From Bacteroidales bacterium MB20-C3-3 (GTDB taxonomy: Bacteria; Bacteroidota; Bacteroidia; Bacteroidales; UBA932), in the NCBI GenBank assembly GCA_035609245.1, contig CP141202.1, positions 186,001 to 250,000 on the forward strand: DNA of 64,000 bases, given 5' to 3'. Positions 1-9,590 of this stretch are shown here, one piece after another (position 1 is the first letter of the stretch; every line of letters begins with the position of its first letter). The notes under the pieces are model-generated. The model saw nothing but the letters and a program-made list of their open reading frames with translations, ran no database searches and was not told where the DNA came from. Position numbers and translations under genes: made by a program.

Positions 1-2076
1 TTGTATGCTCTCGGATTAATGTCAGACATACAGAAAAGTATACAGGATGTTTGTGCAGAAAACGGAGTAGTGCTTCTAGCGGAGACTACAGAATTGCTAA
101 ACGGAATTATTGATGGAAGTGATACTCCTTTTATTTTTGAAAAAATTGGAGCCAGAACTGATCACTTTATGCTTGATGAGTTCCAGGACACATCTCTTTT
201 GCAATGGGAAAATTTTCGCCCCCTGATAAAAAACAGCCTCGCCTCAGGTTGTTCAAATCTGATTGTAGGAGATGAAAAGCAAAGCATATACAGATGGAGA
301 GGTTCAGACTGGATGTTGTTAAACAAGAGGGTTTTTAGTGAATTTAATGAGGAGGAGATAAACTCATCGGCTTTACTGGAAAATTGGAGATCCGGAAAAG
401 AGGTTGTTCAATTTATAAATGATTTCTTCCCAAGGGCTGCTGAAGCTTGTGATAATCTGTTAGAGAAAAATAGAGTTTTTGAAACAAGCGTGGCGTCAAT
501 ATATTCTTCAGTTATTCAGACAATTCCAAAGCTCAATGAGAGTAAAAGTAGTTATGTTGAATTAAAATTCGGCACTAAGTCAGAGGAAAATAGTGATGAG
601 AGTGAAGATATTCAAGACAACGAATCCTGTGAAGAGTCAGTTTTAAATTTTGTCAGGGAGAAAATTGAGTTACTTGTTACAAATGGTTCAAATTTATCAG
701 ATATTGCTGTTCTTGTGAGAAAAAACAAAGAGGGGGCAATAATTGCAAATCATCTAATTAAGTCAGGAATTAAGGTAATATCTGGAGATTCATTGTTTAT
801 TAAATCCTCCTCCTCTGTCTCTTCAATAATATCTCAACTCAGATATTTAAGTAACCCCCTGGATAGTGTTAATAATATACTAGCCCGGTTCTCAGGTATA
901 GAGAATGTTACTAATAATAAAATATCTGCACTTCCACTATACGAGTTATGTGAATCTCTGATTGAGACTGTTCCTGAGGAGATAAAGAGAGCAGAATCTG
1001 CTTATATTCTTGCTTTCATGGATAATGTCAAAGAGTTTGTTAAGCAAAACAGATCAGATCTTTACGCCTTCTTAGAGTGGTGGGATGATTATTCAGAAAA
1101 ATTAACTATCCCTGCTCCTGATGGAGAAGAGGCTGTAAGAGTAATGACTATTCATAAATCAAAAGGGCTTGGTTTTTCTTCAGTTATAATACCATTTTCT
1201 GATTTTGAATTTAAAGGTAAGCAGGATATTTTATGGTGTAAACCTGAAACAGCACCTTTTAACATTATGCCGGTTGTTCCGGTTAATTTATCAGAAAAAT
1301 TGTCAAATACTCATTTTTCTCGTGATTATGAAAATGAGCGTTTTCTGGCAGTGGTTGATAATTTGAATTTGGCTTATGTTGCTTTTACAAGGGCAAAAGA
1401 TAATCTCTTTATTTATATAACTGAGCCTTTAAAATCAAGCAAAAAGGCCAAGGGAGTAGGCGATATTCTCTCGTATGTTTACTCTGATAAAGCTATTGAC
1501 AAAAGCCTCGTTTTTGGAGATTGTGTTGTTACCCCAAAACGAGATACTTCAATTTTATTAGAGAGAGAGATGCCTCTTATAAGGTCATACGATAATTCAG
1601 ATAATCTAAGACTTACATTAAGATCTGAAGAGTTCTTCAATGAGAATGATAATTCCCGCACAAGAGGTGTGGTCATACACTCAATTATGTCAAAAATAAT
1701 GAGACCTGATGATGTCTATGCCGCAGTCAATGATGCAGTAGCATCAGGAGAAATTGAACAGAGAGACAGGGAGAGCACAACGCAATTTATTCTCCGGTTA
1801 GTTAACGCTGTTGAAAAATATGGATGGTTTTCGAATAATGTCACAGTGATGAATGAGATAGGAATTATTCTGCCCGGGGGAGAAATTTACAGGCCTGACA
1901 GAATTGTAAAAGGAGAAGAGTACTCAGTTATTGATTTCAAGACTGGAAAACAGAGGAGCAGTTCCCACATTAAACAGATAGAGAGATATACATCATCAGT
2001 AAAGGAGATGGGGTTTGAAAATGTACACGGATACCTTTGGTACCTGGATGAAAATATTATAGAGAAAGTTAATTGA
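1..2076 (+). CDS. UvrD/AddA-type helicase-nuclease, C-terminal part (5' truncated)
   Basis: This is the C-terminal 691 residues of a superfamily 1 helicase with a RecB-like nuclease; the gene starts before the window. Visible helicase motifs in order: DEFQDTS (motif II, about residue 59), VGDEKQSIYRWRG (III), LENWRS (IV), TIHKSKGLGF (V) and YVAFTRAKDNL (VI). The tail holds a PD-(D/E)XK nuclease: an early His (VVIHSIM), then RPDR and VIDFKTGK. This architecture is that of AddA/RecB subunits, which process double-strand ends for recombination. The Walker A motif lies upstream and is not seen. An AddB/RecC partner is not in the window. The 3' end overlaps the convergent lipoprotein gene by 8 bases. 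Confidence 0.88.
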   Translation: MYALGLMSDIQKSIQDVCAENGVVLLAETTELLNGIIDGSDTPFIFEKIGARTDHFMLDEFQDTSLLQWENFRPLIKNSLASGCSNLIVGDEKQSIYRWRGSDWMLLNKRVFSEFNEEEINSSALLENWRSGKEVVQFINDFFPRAAEACDNLLEKNRVFETSVASIYSSVIQTIPKLNESKSSYVELKFGTKSEENSDESEDIQDNESCEESVLNFVREKIELLVTNGSNLSDIAVLVRKNKEGAIIANHLIKSGIKVISGDSLFIKSSSSVSSIISQLRYLSNPLDSVNNILARFSGIENVTNNKISALPLYELCESLIETVPEEIKRAESAYILAFMDNVKEFVKQNRSDLYAFLEWWDDYSEKLTIPAPDGEEAVRVMTIHKSKGLGFSSVIIPFSDFEFKGKQDILWCKPETAPFNIMPVVPVNLSEKLSNTHFSRDYENERFLAVVDNLNLAYVAFTRAKDNLFIYITEPLKSSKKAKGVGDILSYVYSDKAIDKSLVFGDCVVTPKRDTSILLEREMPLIRSYDNSDNLRLTLRSEEFFNENDNSRTRGVVIHSIMSKIMRPDDVYAAVNDAVASGEIEQRDRESTTQFILRLVNAVEKYGWFSNNVTVMNEIGIILPGGEIYRPDRIVKGEEYSVIDFKTGKQRSSSHIKQIERYTSSVKEMGFENVHGYLWYLDENIIEKVN

Positions 2077-2965
2077 TTTTTTCAATAATTTTCTCTGCGG
2101 TCGCTATATCTCCATCTTTAAGTAATACTCTTTTCTCTTTATCAAGCAGATAAACAGATGGAGATGCTCGTCTGTCGTAAAGTCTCTCTCTGGTAATCAT
2201 GCTGTTGAGATCGCTCCCTACCCTCCATTTTTTACTAAAAAGAGACCCTCCTCTTTCTAAATAATATGAATCATTACCGGTATATATTGCCAGTGAAATA
2301 TATCTCTCTTGAAATTTTTTAATAATTGCGGAGTTTTCTGCAAAGGATATGCTCTCTTTACATGCGTTGCAATCGGGCTCAAAAAAAAGTATCATTATAA
2401 AATCAGACTTAATATTATGTAGATTTGAAGAGGAACCATCTGAAAATAATATTGTGAAATCTTCTGAGATTTCTCCGATACGGTTTTTTAGAAGAATCTC
2501 TCTCTCTTCAATAAGTCTTTTTCTCTCTTCGCTATCTGCAGGAAAATATTGAATGTATGCATCGACAACATTAAGATAAAGAGCATCGTGTCTCATTGGA
2601 GAATTTGGATGGTTAAGGCTCTCTTCAAAAAGGATCAGAAAAGCGGATGAAATTGACGGTGTCGATTGTGAACTTTTTGATGCTAAATCATTTAGTAGTT
2701 TTCCAGCTTTTGAAACACCTAAGTCATTAATCAACTCCAAATATTCATAATAGGGTATCCGCAGATGCTTCTCTGTAATGTTCACCGTTGAGTCATCCCA
2801 GGGTAAATTATCCCAAAAATGAAGAGATAAATATTCTCTCTGCTCAGATTTTTCCTGAATAACTGATGGAATATGAGGATATTCAAATCTGTATTGCTTT
2901 ACATTCTCTTTACAACCTGTTAAAAGGAGAAGCAACAATGGGATTGTAATTAAAACTTTTTTCAT
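2069..2965 (-). CDS. Thioredoxin-fold lipoprotein (DUF5106-like)
   Basis: Predicted lipoprotein of 298 residues. The start at 2965 gives a lipoprotein signal (MKKVLITIPLLLLLLTGC) with lipobox LTGC; the longer open frame to 3070 would run into gnd and lacks a signal. The C-terminal half reads like a TlpA/thioredoxin domain with FFEPDCNACKES, a CxxC redox pair, followed by ISLAIYTGND and PSVYLLDKEKRVL, the usual cis-Pro region. The N-terminal half resembles the helical DUF5106 region common in Bacteroidales periplasmic thioredoxin-like lipoproteins. Probably a periplasmic disulfide or redox protein; the substrate is unknown. A TAnnTTTG box lies 22-29 bases upstream. Confidence 0.75.
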   Translation of the reverse strand: MKKVLITIPLLLLLLTGCKENVKQYRFEYPHIPSVIQEKSEQREYLSLHFWDNLPWDDSTVNITEKHLRIPYYEYLELINDLGVSKAGKLLNDLASKSSQSTPSISSAFLILFEESLNHPNSPMRHDALYLNVVDAYIQYFPADSEERKRLIEEREILLKNRIGEISEDFTILFSDGSSSNLHNIKSDFIMILFFEPDCNACKESISFAENSAIIKKFQERYISLAIYTGNDSYYLERGGSLFSKKWRVGSDLNSMITRERLYDRRASPSVYLLDKEKRVLLKDGDIATAEKIIEKIN

Positions 2966-2986
2966 TGTTTTATGTCTATATTTATA

Positions 2987-2994
2987 CAAAAGTA
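2987..2994 (-). promoter_or_regulatory. -7 box for the thioredoxin-fold lipoprotein
   Basis: On the minus strand the bases read TACTTTTG, a full match to the Bacteroidota -7 consensus TAnnTTTG, about 22 bases before the chosen ATG at 2965. No clear TTTG -33 box was found. It supports the shorter start. Confidence 0.4.
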
Positions 2995-3005
2995 AAGAAA
3001 TTAAT

Positions 3006-4454
3006 ATGGAAAAATCTGATATAGGATTAATCGGTCTTGCCGTGATGGGAGAGAATCTTGTGCTTAACATGGAGAGTAAAGGATTTAAGGTTTCAGTATA
3101 TAATCGAACTTTCGAAACAACAGATAAGTTTATTAAAGGAAGAGCATCCGGTAAAAAAATAGAGGGCTTTCAGTCAATGGAGAGTCTGGTATTATCACTT
3201 AAATTACCTCGCAAAATTATGCTTATGGTGAGAGCGGGCTCAGCTGTTGACTCTGTGATAGAGCAACTGATTCCTCTCTTATCTCCCGGAGACATATTAA
3301 TTGACGGTGGAAACTCTAATTTTAAGGATAGTGAGAGGAGAGAGAGTTACCTGGCTCACAAAGGACTTCTCTTTGTTGGATCAGGAGTATCAGGAGGAGA
3401 GGAGGGGGCATTAAAAGGCCCATCTGTTATGCCTGGAGGAGCTGAGGAGGCGTGGAGCCATATTAAGCCGATTTTTACATCTATAGCAGCTGTAGCAGAG
3501 GATGGAGAACCTTGTTGTGCCTGGACAGGTTCCGGAGGAGCGGGCCATTTTGTGAAGATGGTCCATAATGGGATTGAATATGGTGATATGCAGCTTATTT
3601 CAGAGGCTTATTCTGTTATGAAGAGTATGATGGGTATGTCTAACGAGGAGATTTCCAAAGTATTTGATGAATGGAACAGAGGAAAATTGCAGAGTTATCT
3701 TATAGAAATAACAGCTAATATTTTAAAACATAAAGATAGCGACGGGGGGTTTCTTTTGGATTACATTCTGGATGCTGCAGGGCAAAAAGGGACGGGAAAA
3801 TGGAGTGTCGAGAGTGCTATGGATTATGGTGTCCCTCTTAATCTTATTGCAACCTCTGTTTTCGAAAGATCTCTATCGGCCTCAAAAGATTTAAGAATAG
3901 AGGCATCAAATCATTACTCAATTGACAAGATTTCAGATTCAAACCTTGTTCCCTCACTTGATGAAATAAGTGATGCGCTCTTTGCCTCTAAATTGGTTTC
4001 ATACGCACAGGGTTTTGATTTGATGAAGAAAGTATCAGATGAGAAGAGCTGGAACCTGGACCTCTCTTCAATTGCAAAAATATGGAGAAATGGCTGTATC
4101 ATCAGATCAACATTCCTAAATGATATAGCAAAATCATATTATGCCGGCCAAGAGCATAAATCTCTTCTTCTGTCGAATTTTTTCACAACAGAGTTAAAAC
4201 TTGCTCTCAAAGGATGGAAATCACTGGTTTCAAAGGCATCTCTTTATGGAATTTCATTACCGGCTTTCAGCAGCGCACTAAACTATTTCTATTCATTTAC
4301 TTCTGAAAATTTACCTGCAAATCTTATACAGGCTCAAAGAGATTATTTTGGAGCACACACTTTTGAAAGAAGAGATTCTCCAAGAGGGGTTTTCTTTCAT
4401 GAAAACTGGACAGGTGAAGGAGGGGAGACAAAATCAGGAGTTTATAATGCTTAA
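3006..4454 (+). CDS. gnd: 6-phosphogluconate dehydrogenase, decarboxylating
   Basis: Oxidatively decarboxylates 6-phosphogluconate to ribulose 5-phosphate, the last step of the oxidative pentose-phosphate branch. The 482 residues are full length for the family. Seen: Rossmann motif GLIGLAVMGENL at residues 7-18, NRT at 33-35 after beta-2 (NADP-type), DGGNSNF at 100-106, GSGVSGGEEGA at 125-135 and the catalytic region GHFVKMVHNGIEYG at 180-193 with Lys184. First gene of gnd-zwf-pgl, with 11 bases to zwf. The same gene order is known in Bacteroides. Confidence 0.97.
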   Translation: MEKSDIGLIGLAVMGENLVLNMESKGFKVSVYNRTFETTDKFIKGRASGKKIEGFQSMESLVLSLKLPRKIMLMVRAGSAVDSVIEQLIPLLSPGDILIDGGNSNFKDSERRESYLAHKGLLFVGSGVSGGEEGALKGPSVMPGGAEEAWSHIKPIFTSIAAVAEDGEPCCAWTGSGGAGHFVKMVHNGIEYGDMQLISEAYSVMKSMMGMSNEEISKVFDEWNRGKLQSYLIEITANILKHKDSDGGFLLDYILDAAGQKGTGKWSVESAMDYGVPLNLIATSVFERSLSASKDLRIEASNHYSIDKISDSNLVPSLDEISDALFASKLVSYAQGFDLMKKVSDEKSWNLDLSSIAKIWRNGCIIRSTFLNDIAKSYYAGQEHKSLLLSNFFTTELKLALKGWKSLVSKASLYGISLPAFSSALNYFYSFTSENLPANLIQAQRDYFGAHTFERRDSPRGVFFHENWTGEGGETKSGVYNA

Positions 4455-4465
4455 TCCTTCTTACT

Positions 4466-5965
4466 ATGAAGAGTAATGTAATGGTGATTTTTGGAGGTTC
4501 AGGAGATTTGGCAAAAAGAAAGCTAATCCCGGCTCTGTATATGCTTCATAAACGCTCCCTCCTCGAGAATGATTTTAAGATTATCGCAACAGGAAGGAGT
4601 ATATTGACATCTGACCGGTTTAGGGAGAGAGCAGAAGAGTCTCTGAGTAAATATATAAACAAAAGTGATTTTGAAAGTGGCTGGGTTGAATCATTTCTTC
4701 CAAGACTCTCATATTTTGTTTCAGACCCGGAAAGTATTAATGATGTAATGTCTCTTGGAGAGAATATCAAGGAGCTGGCTGGTAATGACTATAGAGTGCT
4801 ATTTTACCTTGCTACCCCTCCATCATTGTACGAAATCATACCTGGTAATCTGAAAGAGGCAGGCTTGGTATCATCATCAACACGAATTATTGTTGAGAAA
4901 CCATTTGGATATGATCTGGCTTCGGCAAAGAGAATGAATGATATTCTCAGATCTGTCTTCAAAGAGAAGCAAATTTTCAGAATAGACCATTTTCTTGGTA
5001 AAGAGACAGTCCAGAATATACTGGCTCTTCGTTTTGCTAACGGAATTTTTGAACCACTCTGGAACAGAAATTTTATAGAAAGAGTTGAAATTACAGCCGT
5101 CGAAAATATGGGCATTGAAACCCGTGGGGGATTCTATGACAATACCGGTGCTCTCAGAGATATGGTTCAAAATCATCTCATTCAGCTACTTGCACTTGTT
5201 GCTATGGAGCCACCCATTGCATTTAATGAAAAGGAGTTCAGGAATGAGGTTGTTAAAGTGTACAGATCCTTGAAGCCACTCTCTGAAGAAGAGATTGAAA
5301 GAGATGTAATCAGGGGACAATACATTGAATCACACTTAAAAGGAGGGAGGAGAGTTCTCCCTTACAGAGAGGAGAAAAATGTAAATTCTCAATCTATGAC
5401 TGAGACTTTCCTCGCAATGAAGGTAAATATTTTAAACTGGAGATGGGAGGGTGTGCCATTTTACATAAGAACTGGTAAACAGATGCCAACAAAGGTGACT
5501 GAAATTGTAATTCATTTTAAGCCAACCCCGCACAGATTATTCAGTAGCAGAGATGAGTGTCCTGAACAAAATCAATTGATTATCAGATTACAACCCAACG
5601 AGGGAGCAGTTTTAAAATTTGATGTAAAGCTTCCGGGATCTGGCTTTCAAGTAAAACAGGTACCAATGGAGTTTACTTATGATAAACTTGGAGGTGTCCA
5701 GTCAGGAGACGCATATTCGCGACTAATAGAGGATTGCCTTAACGGAGAGTCGGTTTTATTTACAAGAAGCGATGCTGTAGAAGCCAGCTGGAACTATTTT
5801 GATCCAATATTAAAGCATTGGAGGGAGAATCCAGTAACTCCATTATACGGGTATCCTGCCGGAACATGGGGACCTGATATAAGCGACAGAATTATTGACG
5901 GAGGCAAAAAATGGAGCAATCCTTGTAAGAATCTTACAGATACTGATAAGTATTGTGAATTATGA
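4466..5965 (+). CDS. zwf: Glucose-6-phosphate 1-dehydrogenase
   Basis: Oxidises glucose 6-phosphate to 6-phosphogluconolactone, producing NADPH. The 499 residues are full length. Seen: nucleotide-binding GGSGDLAKRKL at residues 10-20, EKPFG at 144-148, and the catalytic signature RIDHFLGKE at 172-180 with the active-site His. The C-terminal domain motif YIRTGKQMP is present. It follows gnd by 11 bases and its TGA overlaps the pgl ATG by 4 bases, so zwf and pgl are translationally coupled. Confidence 0.97.
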   Translation: MKSNVMVIFGGSGDLAKRKLIPALYMLHKRSLLENDFKIIATGRSILTSDRFRERAEESLSKYINKSDFESGWVESFLPRLSYFVSDPESINDVMSLGENIKELAGNDYRVLFYLATPPSLYEIIPGNLKEAGLVSSSTRIIVEKPFGYDLASAKRMNDILRSVFKEKQIFRIDHFLGKETVQNILALRFANGIFEPLWNRNFIERVEITAVENMGIETRGGFYDNTGALRDMVQNHLIQLLALVAMEPPIAFNEKEFRNEVVKVYRSLKPLSEEEIERDVIRGQYIESHLKGGRRVLPYREEKNVNSQSMTETFLAMKVNILNWRWEGVPFYIRTGKQMPTKVTEIVIHFKPTPHRLFSSRDECPEQNQLIIRLQPNEGAVLKFDVKLPGSGFQVKQVPMEFTYDKLGGVQSGDAYSRLIEDCLNGESVLFTRSDAVEASWNYFDPILKHWRENPVTPLYGYPAGTWGPDISDRIIDGGKKWSNPCKNLTDTDKYCEL

Positions 5966-6675
5966 AAACTCCTTCAGAATTACTTAGTGACAGGATAGTA
6001 TCCTTGCTTGCATTAGAAGAGTTTCTCAATAGAAACCTCAATATAGCAATATCCGGAGGAACTTCGCCGGATAGACTTTTTGCACTTTGGGCTGGTCCCT
6101 ACACTAATACCATTGACTGGCGAAGAATCAATATTTTCTGGGTTGATGAAAGGTGTGTGCCGCCGGATCATCCTGACAGTAATTATGGCAGGGCTTATCA
6201 AAAATTTCTAAAAGAGATCCCCCTTAATGAAAATAACATATTCAGAATAAAAGGTGAGATCAATCCAACAGAAGCAGCCTCCTCTTATGAAAAGATTGTT
6301 AAATCAGTATTGGGAGAATCAGGAGGATTTGACCTGGTCATCCTCGGTATAGGTGATGATGGACATACATCCTCTGTTTTTCCTGGACAGAGTGATCTAT
6401 ATTTTGCTCAAGAGCTATACAAAAACTCCGTAAACCCATATACCGGTCAGAACAGAATAGCCCTAACTTTGCCGGGTATACTTAAATCAAGAGAGATTAT
6501 TTTCTATCTCAATGGATCCTCTAAAAAGAGTGTTTTGGAAAAAATGGAGGATAATATATCAGATAACCTTCTTCCGGCTGAATTCATAATTAAAAATGCA
6601 ATTAAGAGCTTTGTTTACTGGGACAATGCTCCCGGAATTGCTTTTGTCAAATTAAATTCTATATTTGTAAAATAG
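5962..6675 (+). CDS. pgl: 6-phosphogluconolactonase (DevB type)
   Basis: Hydrolyses 6-phosphogluconolactone to 6-phosphogluconate, the step between zwf and gnd. The 237 residues match the DevB/SOL family: an early ISGGTSP phosphate loop, FWVDERCVP, HPDSNYG and GIGDDGHTSSVFPG, the conserved substrate-binding loop. The start ATG overlaps the zwf stop (ATGA). Third and last gene of the gnd-zwf-pgl operon; a 39-base gap follows to the response regulator gene. Confidence 0.95.
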   Translation: MKTPSELLSDRIVSLLALEEFLNRNLNIAISGGTSPDRLFALWAGPYTNTIDWRRINIFWVDERCVPPDHPDSNYGRAYQKFLKEIPLNENNIFRIKGEINPTEAASSYEKIVKSVLGESGGFDLVILGIGDDGHTSSVFPGQSDLYFAQELYKNSVNPYTGQNRIALTLPGILKSREIIFYLNGSSKKSVLEKMEDNISDNLLPAEFIIKNAIKSFVYWDNAPGIAFVKLNSIFVK

Positions 6676-6714
6676 ATAGTCCAGTTTGGTAACATCTAAC
6701 ATAAATCATTTGAA

Positions 6715-7089
6715 ATGGATACCCATATGAGAATACTAGTTGCCGAGGATGAAGATACAAATTTCCTATACCTCTCCGCTCTTCTCAGGAGATTTCACCA
6801 CGATGTCCTCAGAGCATCCAACGGACAGGAAGCCATTGATATTGTTAAGACTGACAGTACACTGGATTTAGTACTTATGGATATTAAAATGCCAATTTTA
6901 AATGGCTTTGACGCTCTTAAACAAATTAAAATCATTAAACCGGCACTACCTGTAGTTGCACAAACAGCCTACGCCCTTTCTGATGATGAGCAGAATATCA
7001 GAGCAGCCGGGTTTGACGGCTATATTGCAAAGCCGATAATGAAAAATCAACTACTTAATATTTTAGAAACTATAACGAAGCATCTATGA
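6715..7089 (+). CDS. Single-domain response regulator (CheY-like)
   Basis: A 124-residue stand-alone receiver domain. Seen: the acidic pocket EDED near residues 11-14, phospho-acceptor Asp in VLMDIKMP (about residue 58), the conserved Thr/Ser region (VAQTAYA) and Lys in YIAKPI. No output domain follows. An alternative ATG exists four codons in. The stop overlaps the start of the S9 peptidase gene (ATGA), which suggests coupled translation. No kinase gene is adjacent. Cognate kinase and target are unknown; the REC-kinase or CheA encoded at 13-17.5 kb are speculative candidates. Confidence 0.9.
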   Translation: MDTHMRILVAEDEDTNFLYLSALLRRFHHDVLRASNGQEAIDIVKTDSTLDLVLMDIKMPILNGFDALKQIKIIKPALPVVAQTAYALSDDEQNIRAAGFDGYIAKPIMKNQLLNILETITKHL

Positions 7090-9512
7090 AACTTTCCAAT
7101 CTTAAATGGTTAATATTGCCATTACTTATTCTGTTTTCATCACTAAGTGGAAATGCACAAGAAAACATCAAGTACCAGACACCTCCAGCAGAGATAATGG
7201 AACTTGCCGATTATGAAAGAACTCCTTCTGTAATGCTTGATTCTCGTAACGAGTTTATGATTTTTACTTACAGAAGCACCTACAAAAGTCTGGATGAATT
7301 GAATCAGCCGGAGTTCAGACTTGCTGGTCTTAGAATTAATCCTGTTGTGAATATCTCATCTACAACCACATATGTAAATAATATTAAGATAAGAAAGGCC
7401 AGTGAAACTTCTGAGGTGCAGGTTACAGGTCTTCCTGATAATCCAAAAATTACAAGTCTCCAATTTTCACCAGATGAAAAAAACTTGATTTTTACCCATA
7501 CTTCTGATAAGGGAGTTGAACTCTGGGTAGTAGATGTAGCAGGTAGATCAGCCAGAAAACTTTCAGACAGATATCTCAATGCTAATATGGGTAATCCGGT
7601 AACCTGGTCCAGAGATGGATTATATGTTCTGGTAAGACTTCTGCCTGAAGAGAGAAGAGCTCTTATTGACGAATCTAAGAGCCTGCCTGAAGGACCGATT
7701 GTTTCTGTTAGTGAGGGAAAGGTATCACAAAACAGGACATATCAGGATCTGCTTAAGAATAAAAATGACGAAGCAAATTTTGAAACTCTTGCCACTTCAG
7801 AATTATGGATAATTAATCTGGATGGGTCTAAAAGTAAGTTTCTTGATCACGCAATATTTGCAGGCGAGAGCTTTTCTCCTGATGGGGAGTATGTTATGGT
7901 TACAACAGTTGAGAAGCCTTTTTCATATATTGTCCAGCTGAACAGATTTCCACAGGTTACTAAAGTTTATACAAAACAGGGTGCATTGGTAAAAGAGGTA
8001 AATAATGTTCCATTAATTGAAATTCAACCAAAAGGTTTTAGCTCTACAAGAGTAGGTAAAAGATCAATGGACTGGAGAGCAGATAAACCAGCTTCACTCT
8101 ATTATGTTGAGGCACTTGATGGCGGAGATCAGTCTGTGAATGTTGAGTTCAGGGATATGCTATATACCTGGGATGCACCGTTTAACAACGAACCTAAACC
8201 ACTTGTAAAGGTTCCTCAAAGATTTGCCGGTGTTACATGGGGTGATGAGAATACTGCTGTTCTGAGAGATATGTGGTATGACACAAGAATGACATCTGTT
8301 TATCTTTTTTCTCCTTCACAAATGTCATCAGAACCTAAACTGATAAATAAGAGAAACAGACAAGATATCTACTCGGACCCTGGCTCTTTTGAAACAAAAA
8401 AGAATGAGTTTGGCAGATATGTTCTAGCGATTGAGAATGGCAATCTGTTGCTAATAGGAGATGGATATTCAAAGGATGGACAGTTTCCTTTTATTGATGA
8501 ATTTAATCTAAAAACCTTAAAGACAAAAAGACTCTATCAATCATCATATACTGATAAAAAAGAGGATCTGGTATCAATAGTAGATTTTAAGAAAGGAACA
8601 GTATTAGTTCGTATTCAGTCCAAAACAGAATATCCAAACTATTTTATTAGGAATTTTAGAAAAAAAGCAGACTTACAAGTTCTTACAGATTTCTCAAACC
8701 CTTTTAAAAAATTAGAAAAGGTCCATAAAGAGGTTATTAAATATCAGCGAGCAGATGGAGTTATGCTGTCAGGTACACTATATTTACCAGAAGGTTATGA
8801 CAAGAGCAGCGGGAAAAAGCTACCTCTTCTTATCTGGGCATACCCGGAAGAGTTCAAAGATGTAGCCTCTGCAAGTCAAAGCACTCACAATCCAAACGAA
8901 TTCACAGCTCCTTCATACGGCTCATTTCTATACTGGGTTGTAAGAGGATACGCAGTCCTTGATGACGCTTCGTTCCCTATCATTGGCGAAGGTGATGCAG
9001 AGCCTAACGATACTTTTATTGAACAATTGGTTGCAAATGCAAAGGCAGCAATAGATGCTGTTGATGCTCTCGGTTATATTGACAGAACAAAAGTGGGAGT
9101 TGGCGGGCACTCATATGGTGCATTTATGACAGCTAATCTTCTTACTCACTCAAATTTATTTGCAGTTGGAATTGCAAGAAGTGGTGCATACAACAGGACT
9201 CTGACACCATTTGGATTCCAGAACGAACAAAGAAATTACTGGGATGCACCAGCCGTTTACAATACAATGTCACCATTCATGAATGCATCCAGGATGAAAA
9301 CACCTATGCTCCTTGTACATGGTGAGGCTGATAATAATCCCGGAACATTTACCCTCCAGACAGAGAGGTATTTTCAGGCTCTGAAAGGTTTGGGAGCTCC
9401 TGTAAGAATGGTTATTCTTCCAAAAGAGTCGCACGGCTATGCTTCAAAACAAAACATCCTTCATCTGCTATGGGAACAGGATCAGTTTTTTGAGAAGTAC
9501 CTTAAGAGGTAA
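7086..9512 (+). CDS. Secreted S9 family peptidase, glutamyl endopeptidase-like
   Basis: Predicted exported serine peptidase of the prolyl oligopeptidase family, 808 residues. The N-terminus carries a signal peptide ending ...SLSGNAQ. Residues about 50-560 form the beta-propeller-like N-terminal part; the alpha/beta hydrolase domain has GGHSYGAF with nucleophile Ser676, Asp749 in VHGEADNN and His783 in ESHGYAS. The GHSYGAFMTANLL pattern resembles plastid glutamyl endopeptidase and bacterial relatives (S9D), so cleavage after Glu is plausible but inferred. It starts inside the stop codon of the response regulator gene and is followed by a strong terminator. Confidence 0.9.
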   Translation: MKLSNLKWLILPLLILFSSLSGNAQENIKYQTPPAEIMELADYERTPSVMLDSRNEFMIFTYRSTYKSLDELNQPEFRLAGLRINPVVNISSTTTYVNNIKIRKASETSEVQVTGLPDNPKITSLQFSPDEKNLIFTHTSDKGVELWVVDVAGRSARKLSDRYLNANMGNPVTWSRDGLYVLVRLLPEERRALIDESKSLPEGPIVSVSEGKVSQNRTYQDLLKNKNDEANFETLATSELWIINLDGSKSKFLDHAIFAGESFSPDGEYVMVTTVEKPFSYIVQLNRFPQVTKVYTKQGALVKEVNNVPLIEIQPKGFSSTRVGKRSMDWRADKPASLYYVEALDGGDQSVNVEFRDMLYTWDAPFNNEPKPLVKVPQRFAGVTWGDENTAVLRDMWYDTRMTSVYLFSPSQMSSEPKLINKRNRQDIYSDPGSFETKKNEFGRYVLAIENGNLLLIGDGYSKDGQFPFIDEFNLKTLKTKRLYQSSYTDKKEDLVSIVDFKKGTVLVRIQSKTEYPNYFIRNFRKKADLQVLTDFSNPFKKLEKVHKEVIKYQRADGVMLSGTLYLPEGYDKSSGKKLPLLIWAYPEEFKDVASASQSTHNPNEFTAPSYGSFLYWVVRGYAVLDDASFPIIGEGDAEPNDTFIEQLVANAKAAIDAVDALGYIDRTKVGVGGHSYGAFMTANLLTHSNLFAVGIARSGAYNRTLTPFGFQNEQRNYWDAPAVYNTMSPFMNASRMKTPMLLVHGEADNNPGTFTLQTERYFQALKGLGAPVRMVILPKESHGYASKQNILHLLWEQDQFFEKYLKR

Positions 9513-9534
9513 ATTTCTTATAAAAAAATTTTTT

Positions 9535-9568
9535 AAGGGCAATACCAAAAGTATTGCCCTTTATTATT
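9535..9568 (+). terminator. Rho-independent terminator after the S9 peptidase
   Basis: Perfect 11-base-pair stem, AAGGGCAATAC pairing with GTATTGCCCTT, with a 5-base loop at 9546-9550, followed by a T-rich run. It closes the response regulator-peptidase transcript. Confidence 0.85.
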
Positions 9569-9575
9569 ATTTTTG
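9568..9575 (+). promoter_or_regulatory. -7 box before the His-rich membrane protein
   Basis: TATTTTTG matches TAnnTTTG exactly and lies 15 bases before the ATG at 9591. A possible TTG start at 9573 falls inside this box, which argues for the ATG. No good -33 box is seen, so the call is tentative. Confidence 0.33.
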
Positions 9576-9590
9576 CAGGCCGATAAGAAG

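Noticed and set aside
9573-9590. TTG start for the His-rich membrane protein
   Set aside because: It lies inside a TATTTTTG promoter box and next to the terminator; the ATG at 9591 is in frame.
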